The notes under the pieces were generated by a model. The model ran no database searches, was not told the DNA's origin, and saw only the letters and a list, made by a program, of their open reading frames with translations. From Prevotellaceae bacterium (GTDB lineage: Bacteria; Bacteroidota; Bacteroidia; Bacteroidales; UBA932): a DNA stretch of 15,533 bases. Every line of letters starts with the position of its first letter. Position 1 is the first letter of the stretch. Position numbers and translations under genes: made by a program. The DNA lies in the NCBI GenBank assembly GCA_031259225.1, contig JAIRLT010000168.1, positions 1 to 15,533 on the forward strand, in the 5' to 3' direction. This document shows positions 1-7,331 of the stretch, in pieces.

Positions 1-210
1 GTTCTGGCAATGCCGCCAAGACCTCTGGCGGCGCCGCCAAATATTCTGGCAATGCCGCCAAGACCTCTGGCGGCGCCGCCAAATGTTCTGGCAATGCCGC
101 CAAAACTTCTGGCGAAGCCGCCAAGACTTCTGGCGAAGCCGCCAAGACTTTTGGCGAAGCCGCCAAATATTCTGGCGGCGCCGCCAAGATATTCCGGCAA
201 GACCGCATGG
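1..210. repeat. 21-bp tandem repeat array (about 10 units, truncated by window edge)
   Basis: Nine clear 21-bp units run from base 1 to 189, followed by a degenerate tenth. Each unit contains CTGGCRRNGCCGCCAA. Alternating subtypes carry GGCAATGCCGCC, GGCGGCGCCGCC (a perfect 12-bp palindrome) or GGCGAAGCCGCC. The unit length is 3 x 7, so one plus-strand frame stays open and reads as a proline-rich heptapeptide repeat (PPRLLAK-like) from base 10 to 234. No signal peptide, ribosome-binding site or domain supports a protein, so I treat it as a minisatellite. The array may start before the window. Confidence 0.9.
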
Positions 211-230
211 AAATCTGGTATTTCGTCCTT

Positions 231-302
231 GTGAGCGGGGCGATAGTAATCCGGCATATTTACCACTACCGGATTGTTTCGGGCTACGCCCTCGCAATGA
301 CG
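231..302. repeat. degenerate dispersed repeat with a small hairpin
   Basis: This gene-free stretch contains an inverted pair AATCCGG / CCGGATT and ends with CCCTCGCAATGACGGGC. Endings of the form CGCAATGACGG are familiar from dispersed intergenic repeats in Bacteroidetes and other bacteria; that link is from general knowledge, not a search. No coding signal is visible. Confidence 0.4.
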
Positions 303-309
303 GGCAGTT

Positions 310-362
310 GAATAAGGGTTTTGTTCCTATTCTTTCCCTTTAGCTACTAAGGGGGCTTTTTT
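310..362 (+). repeat. 53-bp dispersed repeat, left copy
   Basis: Aligns without gaps to the reverse complement of 15173-15225, with roughly 42 of 53 positions equal by eye. Both copies share AATAAGGG near the start, CTACTAAGGG in the middle and CTTTTTT at the end. The two copies face each other from opposite ends of the window. Their T-rich ends resemble weak terminators, but no stem of adequate length is visible. Confidence 0.6.
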
Positions 363-395
363 CATTTCTAATTTCTAATTTCTGATTTCTAATTT
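362..395. repeat. heptamer tract, ATTTCTA type
   Basis: Units ATTTCTA, ATTTCTA, ATTTCTG, ATTTCTA and a partial ATTT run from 364 to 395. It lies immediately left of the inverted-repeat element at 410-543, which has a second, unrelated heptamer tract on its other side. Confidence 0.85.
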
Positions 396-409
396 GCCGC
401 CGCGCGTGG

Positions 410-543
410 CGTCATTCCGAGCGGAGCGGAGCGGAGTCGAGGAAACTGCTGCGTGCTGCGCTTGCTGCTTTATACCGCCTTGCGTTTTGGAGCAGATCCC
501 TCCGCTACGCGGCTCGTCCCTCGCCGCTCCGGTCGGAATGACG
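410..543. mobile_element. MITE-like element with 18-bp inverted repeats
   Basis: The ends (410-427 and 526-543) are inverted repeats matching at about 17 of 18 positions; both carry TCATTCC/GGAATGA. The interior is GC-rich, with the direct repeat GAGCG GAGCG GAGCG, and has no credible gene. Short ORFs on both strands are by-products. No flanking target-site duplication is evident. It could be a non-autonomous transposable unit or a REP-like structured repeat. Confidence 0.5.
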
Positions 544-548
544 GGGCA

Positions 549-615
549 GTGGATAGTGGAGAATGATGCCGGCGCGCCAGCCAATTCTCCACTCTCCACT
601 CTCAACTTTCAACTC
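549..615. repeat. inverted repeat plus CTCTCCA-type heptamer tract
   Basis: AGTGGAGAAT at 555-564 pairs with ATTCTCCACT at 584-593, and the pairing extends outward with one mismatch over about 16 bases. The loop contains GGCGCGCC in a near-palindrome. The right arm continues as heptamers TTCTCCA, CTCTCCA, CTCTCAA, CTTTCAA (585-612). The stop codon of the epimerase (609-611) lies inside. The same design recurs at 15245-15309. Confidence 0.75.
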
Positions 616-1748
616 TTTTTGATGCCTATTCCCGGGAGGTCGTTGAGGGTGAGTTTGCCGTTAATGACAGTAGCGCCCTGGTAAAGGTCGTTACTGATAA
701 GCAGGTTTCCGTCGAGGTCTGCCCAATCGACGGCGGGCGACAGTTGTGCGGCGGCAGAGATGGCGCACGAGGTTTCGGTCATGCAGCCGATCATCACATC
801 CATGCCGGCGGCGCGGGCGGTGGTCAGGATTTTCCATGCTTCGCGCATGCCGGTACATTTCATCAGTTTAATGTTTACGCCGGTGAAGGCGCCTTTCAGT
901 TTCAGGACGTCGGTTAGCCGCTGGAACGCTTCGTCGGCAAACACCGGCAGGGGGCTGCGTTCGGTTACCCAGGCGTTATCGTCGAGGCGGTGTTTCGACA
1001 GGGGCTGCTCTATCATCACGACGCCGTGTTCTTTCAACCAGTGTATCATATCGAGGGCATAATGTTTGTCGCCCCATCCCTGGTTGGCGTCGATGGCAAT
1101 AGGTTTATCGGTAACACTGCGGATGGTTTCAATCATTTCCTTGTCGTTATCGCGCCCGAGTTTTACTTTTAATATATTGTAGAGCGGGGCGGCTTCGCGG
1201 GTTTTTTGTTTGACGACTTCCGCCGTGTCGATGCCGATAGTAAAGGTCGTTGAGGGCGCTTTTGATTTGTCCAGCCCCCAGATTTTATGCCATGGCTGTC
1301 CCATGATTTTCCCCACCAGGTCATGCAGGGCAATGTCTATGGATGCCTTGGCGGCGGTATTGTTTTCGGCAATTTTGTCCACATAGGAGAGGATGTCTTC
1401 CAACTCAAACGGGCTGGCAAACTGGTCGAGGTTTACTTTTTTCAAAAAGTCCATTACCGACGCCTGCGTCTCGCCGAGGTAGGGTGGGAGGGAGGCTTCG
1501 CCGTAGCCGGTAATACCGTCGTATTCGATTTCCGTAAGCACTACCGGCGTGGTGGTACGGGAAGAATTGGCGATGGTAAACACATGCCGCAGTTGTAAAT
1601 CGTAGGGACGGTAACTAAGTTTCAGTTTTTTCCCTGTAGTTGTTTTGCCGGCATTTTTTTGCGCGAGCAAGGTTAATGGCGAAGCGGTTACTGCGCCTGC
1701 GCCCAAAGATGCCAGGGCGACTGTCCGTAAGAAATTGCGTCTTTCCAT
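609..1748 (-). CDS. exported dipeptide epimerase (L-Ala-D/L-Glu epimerase type)
   Basis: A 379-residue enolase-superfamily protein of the muconate-lactonizing subgroup. Visible active-site elements are the KVK pair (Lys194, Lys196), metal ligands Asp220 (IDANQGW), Glu247 (IEQP) and Asp272 (ADEA), the second catalytic lysine in NIKLMK (about Lys294), and Asp344-x-Asp346 (DLDGN), the DxD signature of dipeptide epimerases. Family knowledge says such enzymes interconvert L-Ala-D-Glu and L-Ala-L-Glu from murein. The N-terminus (ERRNFLR plus a hydrophobic stretch to about residue 29) is a twin-arginine signal, so the protein should act in the periplasm; this also supports the chosen start. It lies downstream of the NlpC/P60 gene on the same strand, separated by DUF2442. 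No TAnnTTTG promoter is visible just upstream, where heptamers occupy 1754-1848. Its TGA stop lies in a heptamer tract. The exact dipeptide preference is inferred. Confidence 0.92.
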   Translation of the reverse strand: MERRNFLRTVALASLGAGAVTASPLTLLAQKNAGKTTTGKKLKLSYRPYDLQLRHVFTIANSSRTTTPVVLTEIEYDGITGYGEASLPPYLGETQASVMDFLKKVNLDQFASPFELEDILSYVDKIAENNTAAKASIDIALHDLVGKIMGQPWHKIWGLDKSKAPSTTFTIGIDTAEVVKQKTREAAPLYNILKVKLGRDNDKEMIETIRSVTDKPIAIDANQGWGDKHYALDMIHWLKEHGVVMIEQPLSKHRLDDNAWVTERSPLPVFADEAFQRLTDVLKLKGAFTGVNIKLMKCTGMREAWKILTTARAAGMDVMIGCMTETSCAISAAAQLSPAVDWADLDGNLLISNDLYQGATVINGKLTLNDLPGIGIKKS

Positions 1749-1753
1749 GATGA

Positions 1754-2071
<318 letters not shown>

Positions 2072-2090
2072 ATTTTCCTTTTATTATCTA

Positions 2091-2098
2091 CAAATTTA
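2091..2098 (-). promoter_or_regulatory. Bacteroidetes -7 box for the DUF2442 gene
   Basis: The minus strand reads TAAATTTG, matching TAnnTTTG, 20 bases upstream of the ATG. The -33 element is weak (a T-rich GTTTATTT stretch). The box lies between the gene and the heptamer array upstream. Confidence 0.45.
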
Positions 2099-2115
2099 TG
2101 AAAAATAAATAAACA

Positions 2116-2274
<159 letters not shown>

Positions 2275-2282
<8 letters not shown>

Positions 2283-3480
2283 ATTGCCAAATGCCTTCGG
2301 TGCCTACTGCGCCGATAATCCTGGACGCCCGGATAAATTCGCGGGTATTGCCTTCATCATAGACGGGGCTGTCGGGGTCGAGGCTGTTAATTTTGATATA
2401 TCCGGCGGCATGGATAAATTCTTTGTTTCCTTTATATATTGCCACATGCCGTACACGTTCTTTTTTGCCGCCGGATGCTTTTTTACCGAAAAACAGTAAA
2501 TCGCCCGGGCGGAGGTTTTCATAACCGTTGCCGATATCTACCGGGATGCCTGTGAGGGCTTGCTGCGAGGCGTCGCGCCGCAGGATAACGCCGTGCATCA
2601 GGTAGACCGTCTTGCTAAATCCGCTGCAATCCATTCCTTTTACGGATGTACCGCCCCATACATAGGGGATGCCTTTCAGCATCAACGCCTGCTGCACGAT
2701 GCTTTCTTCCGTCAGGCGGAGGGAGGCAAGCCAGTCTTCATAGCGCTTGCTCTGGCGTTTCGGGACATACGCTATACGCCCGTCGGGGTAGGAGGTTTTG
2801 TAGTAGTTGCCGTCCTCGCCTTCATATTTCAGGATGTTCCCGAAGACCAAATCGGCGACCCGTTGTTTTTGTTCGCCGGGCGTTTCGTAGGCAAAGCCAT
2901 AGGCGTCGGTGAAAATAATTTTCGGGGCAGCCGCCCATTGGTTATATTCTTCCCCAGTCATGCGCACCAGCGAACTGCCGGTAATCCATGCCACATATCC
3001 TTCGGCGCTTTTTATTCGCCACCAGTAGCTGTCGGGTTGCAGGATTTCCACCGGCGCGCCCAGTAGCAGTTGCGTCGCCATTTCGGCGGAATAGTCTGCC
3101 CCGGTGCGCGTGTCTGCCACAGACACATTGATGACGCCATATACCTTGTCGCCGACCGCTGCTGCGGGCAATACTTCCACGCTGTCCACCGCCTGCGGGT
3201 CGGCTTGGCGGATAGTGTCGAGCAAGGCGGCTTTTGCTTCCGCAACGGAAGTCACGCCTTTCACGACCGGTCGACCGTCCTGTTTGACGACCTTTATTTC
3301 ATACACATTATCGCGCCGGTCGGGAACGTATTTCAAGCGTACGCTATCAACCAGCGCATTTAACGCAGGGTAGGCTGTCTTTTCTTTGTCGCAGAAGCAG
3401 TGCCATACATGGAATACCGCAAGGATAACGATGATGCCCAACAGCAGTCCTGTAATAATTTTGTTTGTTTTTGTTTTCAT
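2275..3480 (-). CDS. exported NlpC/P60 cysteine peptidase (YkfC-like, gamma-D-Glu-diamino acid endopeptidase type)
   Basis: A 401-residue protein. Residues 8-25 form one hydrophobic segment serving as signal or anchor. About 60-105 is an N-terminal domain, about 110-245 two SH3b-like regions (the first with WWRIKSAEGYVAW), and 255-390 the NlpC/P60 catalytic domain. Cys285 (DCSGF) is the nucleophile, with His345 (VRHVAIY) and His357 (FIHAAG) completing the active site; VWGGTS precedes the Cys. Bacillus YkfC and Bacteroides homologues cut murein peptides after gamma-D-Glu when a free L-Ala is present, releasing L-Ala-D-Glu, the substrate of the epimerase downstream. The pairing supports this role, though specificity is inferred. 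No classical lipobox is seen around Cys28/Cys30. The extreme C-terminus (WQWQ and the TAG stop) runs into the heptamer array. Confidence 0.93.
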
Positions 3481-3506
3481 CGGAACAGGTTTTAGCGTAT
3501 TGCATG

Positions 3507-3514
3507 CAAAGATA
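3507..3514 (-). promoter_or_regulatory. -7 box for the NlpC/P60 gene
   Basis: The minus strand reads TATCTTTG, a full TAnnTTTG match, 27 bases before the ATG. It lies beside the palindrome TGCATGCA (3501-3508). The -33 region is only T-rich. Confidence 0.6.
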
Positions 3515-3554
3515 CAAAATAATTACAGATAAACTATACAGGAGGAAAGTATAG

Positions 3555-3632
3555 ATGAACGGTAAGGAAGCAGGGAATTCAAAACACATCATCCCTGACG
3601 GGAAACAGGACGTCCCGGAACATGTAAAATAA
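3555..3632 (+). CDS. candidate 25-residue small ORF with strong ribosome-binding site
   Basis: ATG at 3555 follows AGGAGG (3540-3545) with a 9-base gap, unusually good for this organism. It encodes 25 hydrophilic residues starting MNGKEAGNSK and ending in TAA at the first bases of the perfect hairpin at 3631-3662, which has a T run on this strand. No TAnnTTTG promoter is visible upstream on the plus strand. It resembles nothing I know and may be chance. Confidence 0.25.
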   Translation: MNGKEAGNSKHIIPDGKQDVPEHVK

Positions 3633-3662
3633 CAACGCCCCTCATCGATGAGGGGCGTTGTT
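3631..3662. terminator. perfect 32-bp palindrome, terminator of tRNA-Gln (possibly bidirectional)
   Basis: Two fully complementary 16-base arms meet at ATCGAT; the GC-rich part is CGCCCCTC/GAGGGGCG. On the minus strand it lies 12 bases after the tRNA and is followed by ATTTT. On the plus strand it is followed by TTT after GTTGTT. It separates the tRNA from the NlpC/P60 promoter. Confidence 0.8.
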
Positions 3663-3673
3663 TTTACCGGTAG

Positions 3674-3744
3674 TTGACCTAATAGGATTCGAACCCATAC
3701 AAACAGATCCAGAGACTGCTGTGCTACCGTTACACCATAGGTCA
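3674..3744 (-). tRNA. tRNA-Gln (anticodon CTG)
   Basis: The minus strand folds as a full cloverleaf. The 7-bp acceptor stem TGACCTA/TAGGTCA is perfect. The D arm is GTGT..GCAC. The anticodon stem GCAGT/TCTGT encloses loop CTCTGGA, giving anticodon CTG (reads CAG). The T arm is ATGGG/CCTAT with loop TTCGAAT. The U-U mismatch at 31-39 is also found in E. coli glutamine tRNA. CCA is not encoded, so it must be added after transcription. The gene has its own promoter and terminator. Confidence 0.95.
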
Positions 3745-3761
3745 GTGTCGTTTTGCGTACG

Positions 3762-3791
3762 CAAAGATACAATAATTTTTTAACCGGGCAA
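3762..3791 (-). promoter_or_regulatory. promoter of tRNA-Gln
   Basis: On the minus strand a -33 TTG (3789-3791) lies 19 bases before TATCTTTG (3762-3769), which lies 17 bases before the tRNA 5' end. Both elements and the spacing fit the Bacteroidetes consensus. Confidence 0.75.
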
Positions 3792-3873
3792 TGGATAAAA
3801 CCTCCTTGCCCGTACAGGTAATTCCATTTTACAACAGCCGTTTCCATGTATGTGCTGCCGGGCGCTTATTAAA

Positions 3874-3893
3874 AATACCATGAATATGGTATT
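3874..3893. promoter_or_regulatory. candidate operator palindrome at the leader promoter
   Basis: AATACCAT and ATGGTATT form a perfect 8-bp inverted repeat around a 4-base centre. The right arm overlaps the -33 TTG (3892-3894) of the plus-strand promoter, a natural site for a dimeric regulator. No regulator gene is present in the window. Confidence 0.4.
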
Positions 3894-3922
3894 GCATGTG
3901 AACTGCACATACCCTATCTTTG
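3892..3922 (+). promoter_or_regulatory. promoter of the susC leader
   Basis: TTG at 3892-3894, a 20-base spacer and TATCTTTG at 3915-3922 match the Bacteroidetes -33/-7 pattern. Transcription should begin near 3926-3929, about 15 bases before the leader ORF. No equally good promoter lies between the leader terminator and susC. Confidence 0.75.
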
Positions 3923-3942
3923 CACCGGAATTTTTAGTAATA

Positions 3943-4044
3943 ATGAAACAATATACTACCATAACCCCATCGGGACGGAACATGCGAATGAATATGTGTA
4001 TGTGTCGGTACAGACGCCGGAGGGATTTTCTGTGGATATTGTAA
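3943..4044 (+). CDS. putative leader peptide (33 residues, Met/Cys then Arg rich)
   Basis: ATG at 3943 and TAA at 4042-4044 define 33 codons starting MKQYTTITPSGRN. Codons 14-21 read MRMNMCMC, five Met or Arg-Met positions followed by alternating Met and Cys; codons 22-27 read RYRRRR, and the end is DFLWIL. It sits about 15 bases after a good promoter and 27 bases before an intrinsic terminator, the layout of an attenuation leader. The Arg codons CGC-CGG-AGG (4015-4023) contain a 7-base segment (4015-4021) perfectly complementary to the left terminator arm (4073-4079), so translation could decide between terminator and antiterminator. No homologue is recognised; a structural RNA role or chance is possible. 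Confidence 0.55.
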   Translation: MKQYTTITPSGRNMRMNMCMCRYRRRRDFLWIL

Positions 4045-4071
4045 GATAAATAAAACCATAGTAAAAAACAC

Positions 4072-4101
4072 GTCCGGCGGAAACGCCGGACATTTTTTTT
4101 T
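4072..4101 (+). terminator. intrinsic terminator upstream of susC (attenuator candidate)
   Basis: GTCCGGCG (4072-4079) pairs perfectly with CGCCGGAC (4084-4091) around a GAAA tetraloop, followed by nine T (4093-4101). It lies between the leader promoter and susC, so full transcription of the operon requires read-through here or an unrecognised promoter at 4102-4161. Confidence 0.9.
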
Positions 4102-4161
4102 GAATAACTGCCAACATATTGGACATACATATAAACTATAACCAAAACAATTATTAAAACT

Positions 4162-7100
4162 ATGAAAAAAAAATTATCAGTACTGTTAGCCGTGTTGCTT
4201 GCCGCAACAGGCTATTTACAGGGACAGTCGCGCATCAGCGGGACGGTTACCGACGAACGCAACGAACCGTTGCAGGGCGCAAGCGTAGCGGTAAAAGGTA
4301 AACGCATTGTTGCTATCACCGACGCCGAAGGGCGCTATTCGCTCGCCGTGCCGGATGACGCAACGGCGCTGGTGTTCTCGTTTATCGGCTATGCCGACGT
4401 GGAAAAACCTATTGACAGGGCAACGGTGGATGCACAGTTATCGGAAGCGGCAAAAACGCTCGACGAAGTGGTTGTTACCGCCCTCGGGCAAAAACGGGCG
4501 CGTGGAACGCTTGGCTACAGCGTGCAGGAAGTAAGCGGCGAGGAACTGAACAGGGCGCCGTCGCTGAATTTTACCGGTAACCTGTCGGGCAAAGTGGCGG
4601 GGTTGCAAATCACGTCGGCAAATACGTTGGGCGGTTCCACAAATGTAATCCTGCGCGGGTTTAAGTCGCTGACGCAGTCGAACCAGGCATTGTTCGTGGT
4701 GGACGGCGTGCCGGTAGATAATTCTAATCACAGCGCCCGGCGAGGTTATGACGTCGGGAATGCGATTTCGGATGTGAACCCATACGATATAGAGTCGGTC
4801 AGCGTGCTGAAGGGCGCGGCGGCGGCGGCGCTGTATGGTTCACGGGCTGCCAACGGCGTAATTCTTATCAATACCAAAAAGGGAAGTTCGCATAACCGCC
4901 TGGGGGTAACGCTTAGTTCTACCACCCGGATTGGCGCTTATGACCGGAGTACGTTGCCCGTCTATCAACGCGAATACGGGCAGGGAAAAGGAGGATTTTA
5001 TACGGATTCCGGTGATTTGTTTGTGCAATCCACCATTGACGAGTCCAACGGACCGGCTTACAACCCCCATACGTTGGTCTATACTTGGGAGTCGTTGATA
5101 CCGGGAAATGTTAATTATAAGAAAAAATTACCCTGGACGCCTGCTGAAAACAGCGGCTTGGGTGATTTGTTTGAAACGCCCTATACCTTTATCAATAGCA
5201 TTGTAGTGGACAAGGCAAATGAGCAAGGAGCTTTCAAACTGGGATACACTAATAATTATGAAAAAGGCGGGTTGCCGAACAGTTACCTCCGGAAACACCA
5301 AATCAATTTCAGCGCATCTTACGATTTGTCGAAACTTATTACAGTAGGCGCTTCTTTCAACTATGTAAACGAAGACAGCAAAAACCGCAACGGTTACAGC
5401 GACACGGGCGGCGCCGCTGTGATTATTACATTGCGGCAATGGTGGGCGAACAGCGTCAATCTTCGCCATTTGAAGGAAGAATATTTCAGGACGCAGCAAA
5501 ATGTGTCATGGAATGTAACGCCCCGGCAGCCCAATGATGTTGCGCCGTCGGTCTACCAGCACGACAATTTCTATTGGACGCTTTATGAAAATTATAATAC
5601 AAATATTCGCGACCGCTATTACGGTAATGTATTCGTGACCCTCCATCCGGTGGAAAACCTTGAAATCACCGCCCGCGCTACACGCGACCACTACACCCAG
5701 CTTTTTGAAACAAGGGCTAATGTGGGAACGGCTTTCAGTAATGGCTCGTATTCACGGTATGATATTGGCGAGAACGAAGATAATTTTGAGTTTTTCGCAT
5801 CCTATAACAAGGGGTTCGGAGAATATTGGAATGCGTCGTTACTGCTTGGCGGAAGTATTCGTCGCGGGCAATCGACCACACAGTATGCTTCCACTACCGG
5901 CGGATTGGAGATACCGGGATTGTTTTCTTTGCGTAATTCAAAGAATGTATCCAAAACAACGACTACCCCTGAAGAAAAGGATATCCGGCGGGGTGTGAAC
6001 AGTGTGTTCGGTAGCTTTTCGATAGATTTCCAACACTGGGCTACGGTGGAAGCTACGTTGCGGAGGGATGTGTCGTCCACATTACCGAAAGGCAATAACA
6101 CTTATTATTATCCTTCGGTATCGGGAAATGTCGTTTTTTCACATTTTTTGTCCGGGCTTTCGTGGCTGGATATCGGAAAAGTGAAGCTGAACTATGCAGA
6201 AGTGGGGAACGATGCATTGCCTTACAGTTTGCTGTCGGCGTATGTGCCGGGCACTCCTTTGAACGGTCAGTCGGTGGCGTCGGTGGACGCCACGTGGAAG
6301 AATGCCGATTTGAAACCCGAGCGTAACCGGTCGTATGAGTTCGGGCTGGAAGGCGTATTGTTTAACCGCCGTTTGTCGTTTGATATTACCTATTATCATT
6401 CCACGACGTCCGACCAATTGACTTTTGTTACGCCATCGGCTGCGTCGGGCTATACTTCTTATTATGTAAACGGCGGCGCTATCGAGAATAAGGGCGTAGA
6501 AGTGGTTTTAGGTGCAACGCCTGTCAAGACGAAGGATTTTGAGTGGAACGTGGCGGTCAATTGGAATAAAAACAGTAATAAGGTGCTTTCGTTATATGGC
6601 AAACAAACGTCCTACACGCTCGCCACTTTCCCTACCAGCCGTTACCAATTAGTCGCCGAGGTAGAACAACCTTACGGCATAATCAGGGGTACCGAATATG
6701 AATATAAAGATGGAAAAATACTGGTTGGCGCCGACGGTTACCCGGTGCTTGCTTCCAATAAATTGTCGAATATTGGGAATATCAATCCGGACTGGATAGG
6801 CGGCATCACCAATAACCTGCGGTATAAAAACCTTTCCTTAAACTTCCTTATCGACTTCAAACAGGGTGGCGACGTGTATTCTGCCGACATGGATTTTGGT
6901 TCGTCAGCCGGTTTATTTCCCGAAACGGTGGGTACAGGCGCGAACGGCGTTCCGGTACGCGAAGGCGGATATGTGTTCGACGGCGTTACAGCCAATGGTG
7001 AAACAAATACCCAACCGGTCATCCCGGCATTCGGTTCCGTTAATGGTAAATGGGCGGCGGCTTCGTATATTTATGACGCCAGCTATATCAAATTACGGGA

Positions 7101-7326
7101 AGTAGCTATCACCTATTCGCTGCCGAAAAAATTATTAACGAAAACCCATGTGCTGCATGAAGCCAGCTTTTCATTGGTAGGGCGCAACCTGTGGATAATC
7201 TACAAAAATATCCCCTATGCCGACCCCGAAGAGGGACAGGCATCCGGCAATACGTCTATCGGGTACCAAACGGGCGCCTATCCTTCAATACGCACTTTCG
7301 CATTTAATATCAACTTAAAATTCTAA
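4162..7326 (+). CDS. SusC/RagA-type TonB-dependent outer-membrane transporter
   Basis: A 1054-residue protein. Signal peptide at 1-22 (cleavage near QGQS); carboxypeptidase-regulatory-like domain at about 24-95 (ISGTVTDERNEPLQGASVAVKG); TonB-box-like segment DEVVVTALG at 101-109; plug at about 115-241 with NLSGKVAGLQI and ALYGSRAANGVILI; the rest a beta-barrel ending in INLKF with a terminal Phe. It imports a substrate held by the SusD partner, driven by TonB/ExbBD encoded elsewhere. It is first in a four-gene operon, 5 bases before susD. The substrate is inferred to be peptides because of the M28 peptidase downstream; RagAB of Porphyromonas, in the same family, takes up oligopeptides. The bases before the ATG (AAAACAATTATTA) recur before the propeller gene. 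Confidence 0.97.
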   Translation: MKKKLSVLLAVLLAATGYLQGQSRISGTVTDERNEPLQGASVAVKGKRIVAITDAEGRYSLAVPDDATALVFSFIGYADVEKPIDRATVDAQLSEAAKTLDEVVVTALGQKRARGTLGYSVQEVSGEELNRAPSLNFTGNLSGKVAGLQITSANTLGGSTNVILRGFKSLTQSNQALFVVDGVPVDNSNHSARRGYDVGNAISDVNPYDIESVSVLKGAAAAALYGSRAANGVILINTKKGSSHNRLGVTLSSTTRIGAYDRSTLPVYQREYGQGKGGFYTDSGDLFVQSTIDESNGPAYNPHTLVYTWESLIPGNVNYKKKLPWTPAENSGLGDLFETPYTFINSIVVDKANEQGAFKLGYTNNYEKGGLPNSYLRKHQINFSASYDLSKLITVGASFNYVNEDSKNRNGYSDTGGAAVIITLRQWWANSVNLRHLKEEYFRTQQNVSWNVTPRQPNDVAPSVYQHDNFYWTLYENYNTNIRDRYYGNVFVTLHPVENLEITARATRDHYTQLFETRANVGTAFSNGSYSRYDIGENEDNFEFFASYNKGFGEYWNASLLLGGSIRRGQSTTQYASTTGGLEIPGLFSLRNSKNVSKTTTTPEEKDIRRGVNSVFGSFSIDFQHWATVEATLRRDVSSTLPKGNNTYYYPSVSGNVVFSHFLSGLSWLDIGKVKLNYAEVGNDALPYSLLSAYVPGTPLNGQSVASVDATWKNADLKPERNRSYEFGLEGVLFNRRLSFDITYYHSTTSDQLTFVTPSAASGYTSYYVNGGAIENKGVEVVLGATPVKTKDFEWNVAVNWNKNSNKVLSLYGKQTSYTLATFPTSRYQLVAEVEQPYGIIRGTEYEYKDGKILVGADGYPVLASNKLSNIGNINPDWIGGITNNLRYKNLSLNFLIDFKQGGDVYSADMDFGSSAGLFPETVGTGANGVPVREGGYVFDGVTANGETNTQPVIPAFGSVNGKWAAASYIYDASYIKLREVAITYSLPKKLLTKTHVLHEASFSLVGRNLWIIYKNIPYADPEEGQASGNTSIGYQTGAYPSIRTFAFNINLKF

Positions 7327-7331
7327 GAAAA

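Noticed and set aside
10..234. 74-codon proline-rich ORF in the left array
   Set aside because: It is entirely the result of a 21-bp repeat keeping one frame open; there is no ribosome-binding site, signal or domain.
3397..3456. Lipobox in the NlpC/P60 protein
   Set aside because: Cys28 and Cys30 follow bulky residues (VWHCFC) and do not fit the small-residue lipobox.
3780..4145. 121-codon minus-strand ORF across the susC leader
   Set aside because: It overlaps the tRNA promoter, the leader promoter and the leader terminator and resembles no family; the plus-strand signals explain the region better.
4102..4161. Separate susC promoter after the terminator
   Set aside because: TTTG at 4099-4102 is followed at suitable distance only by TACATATA, a poor match to TAnnTTTG.
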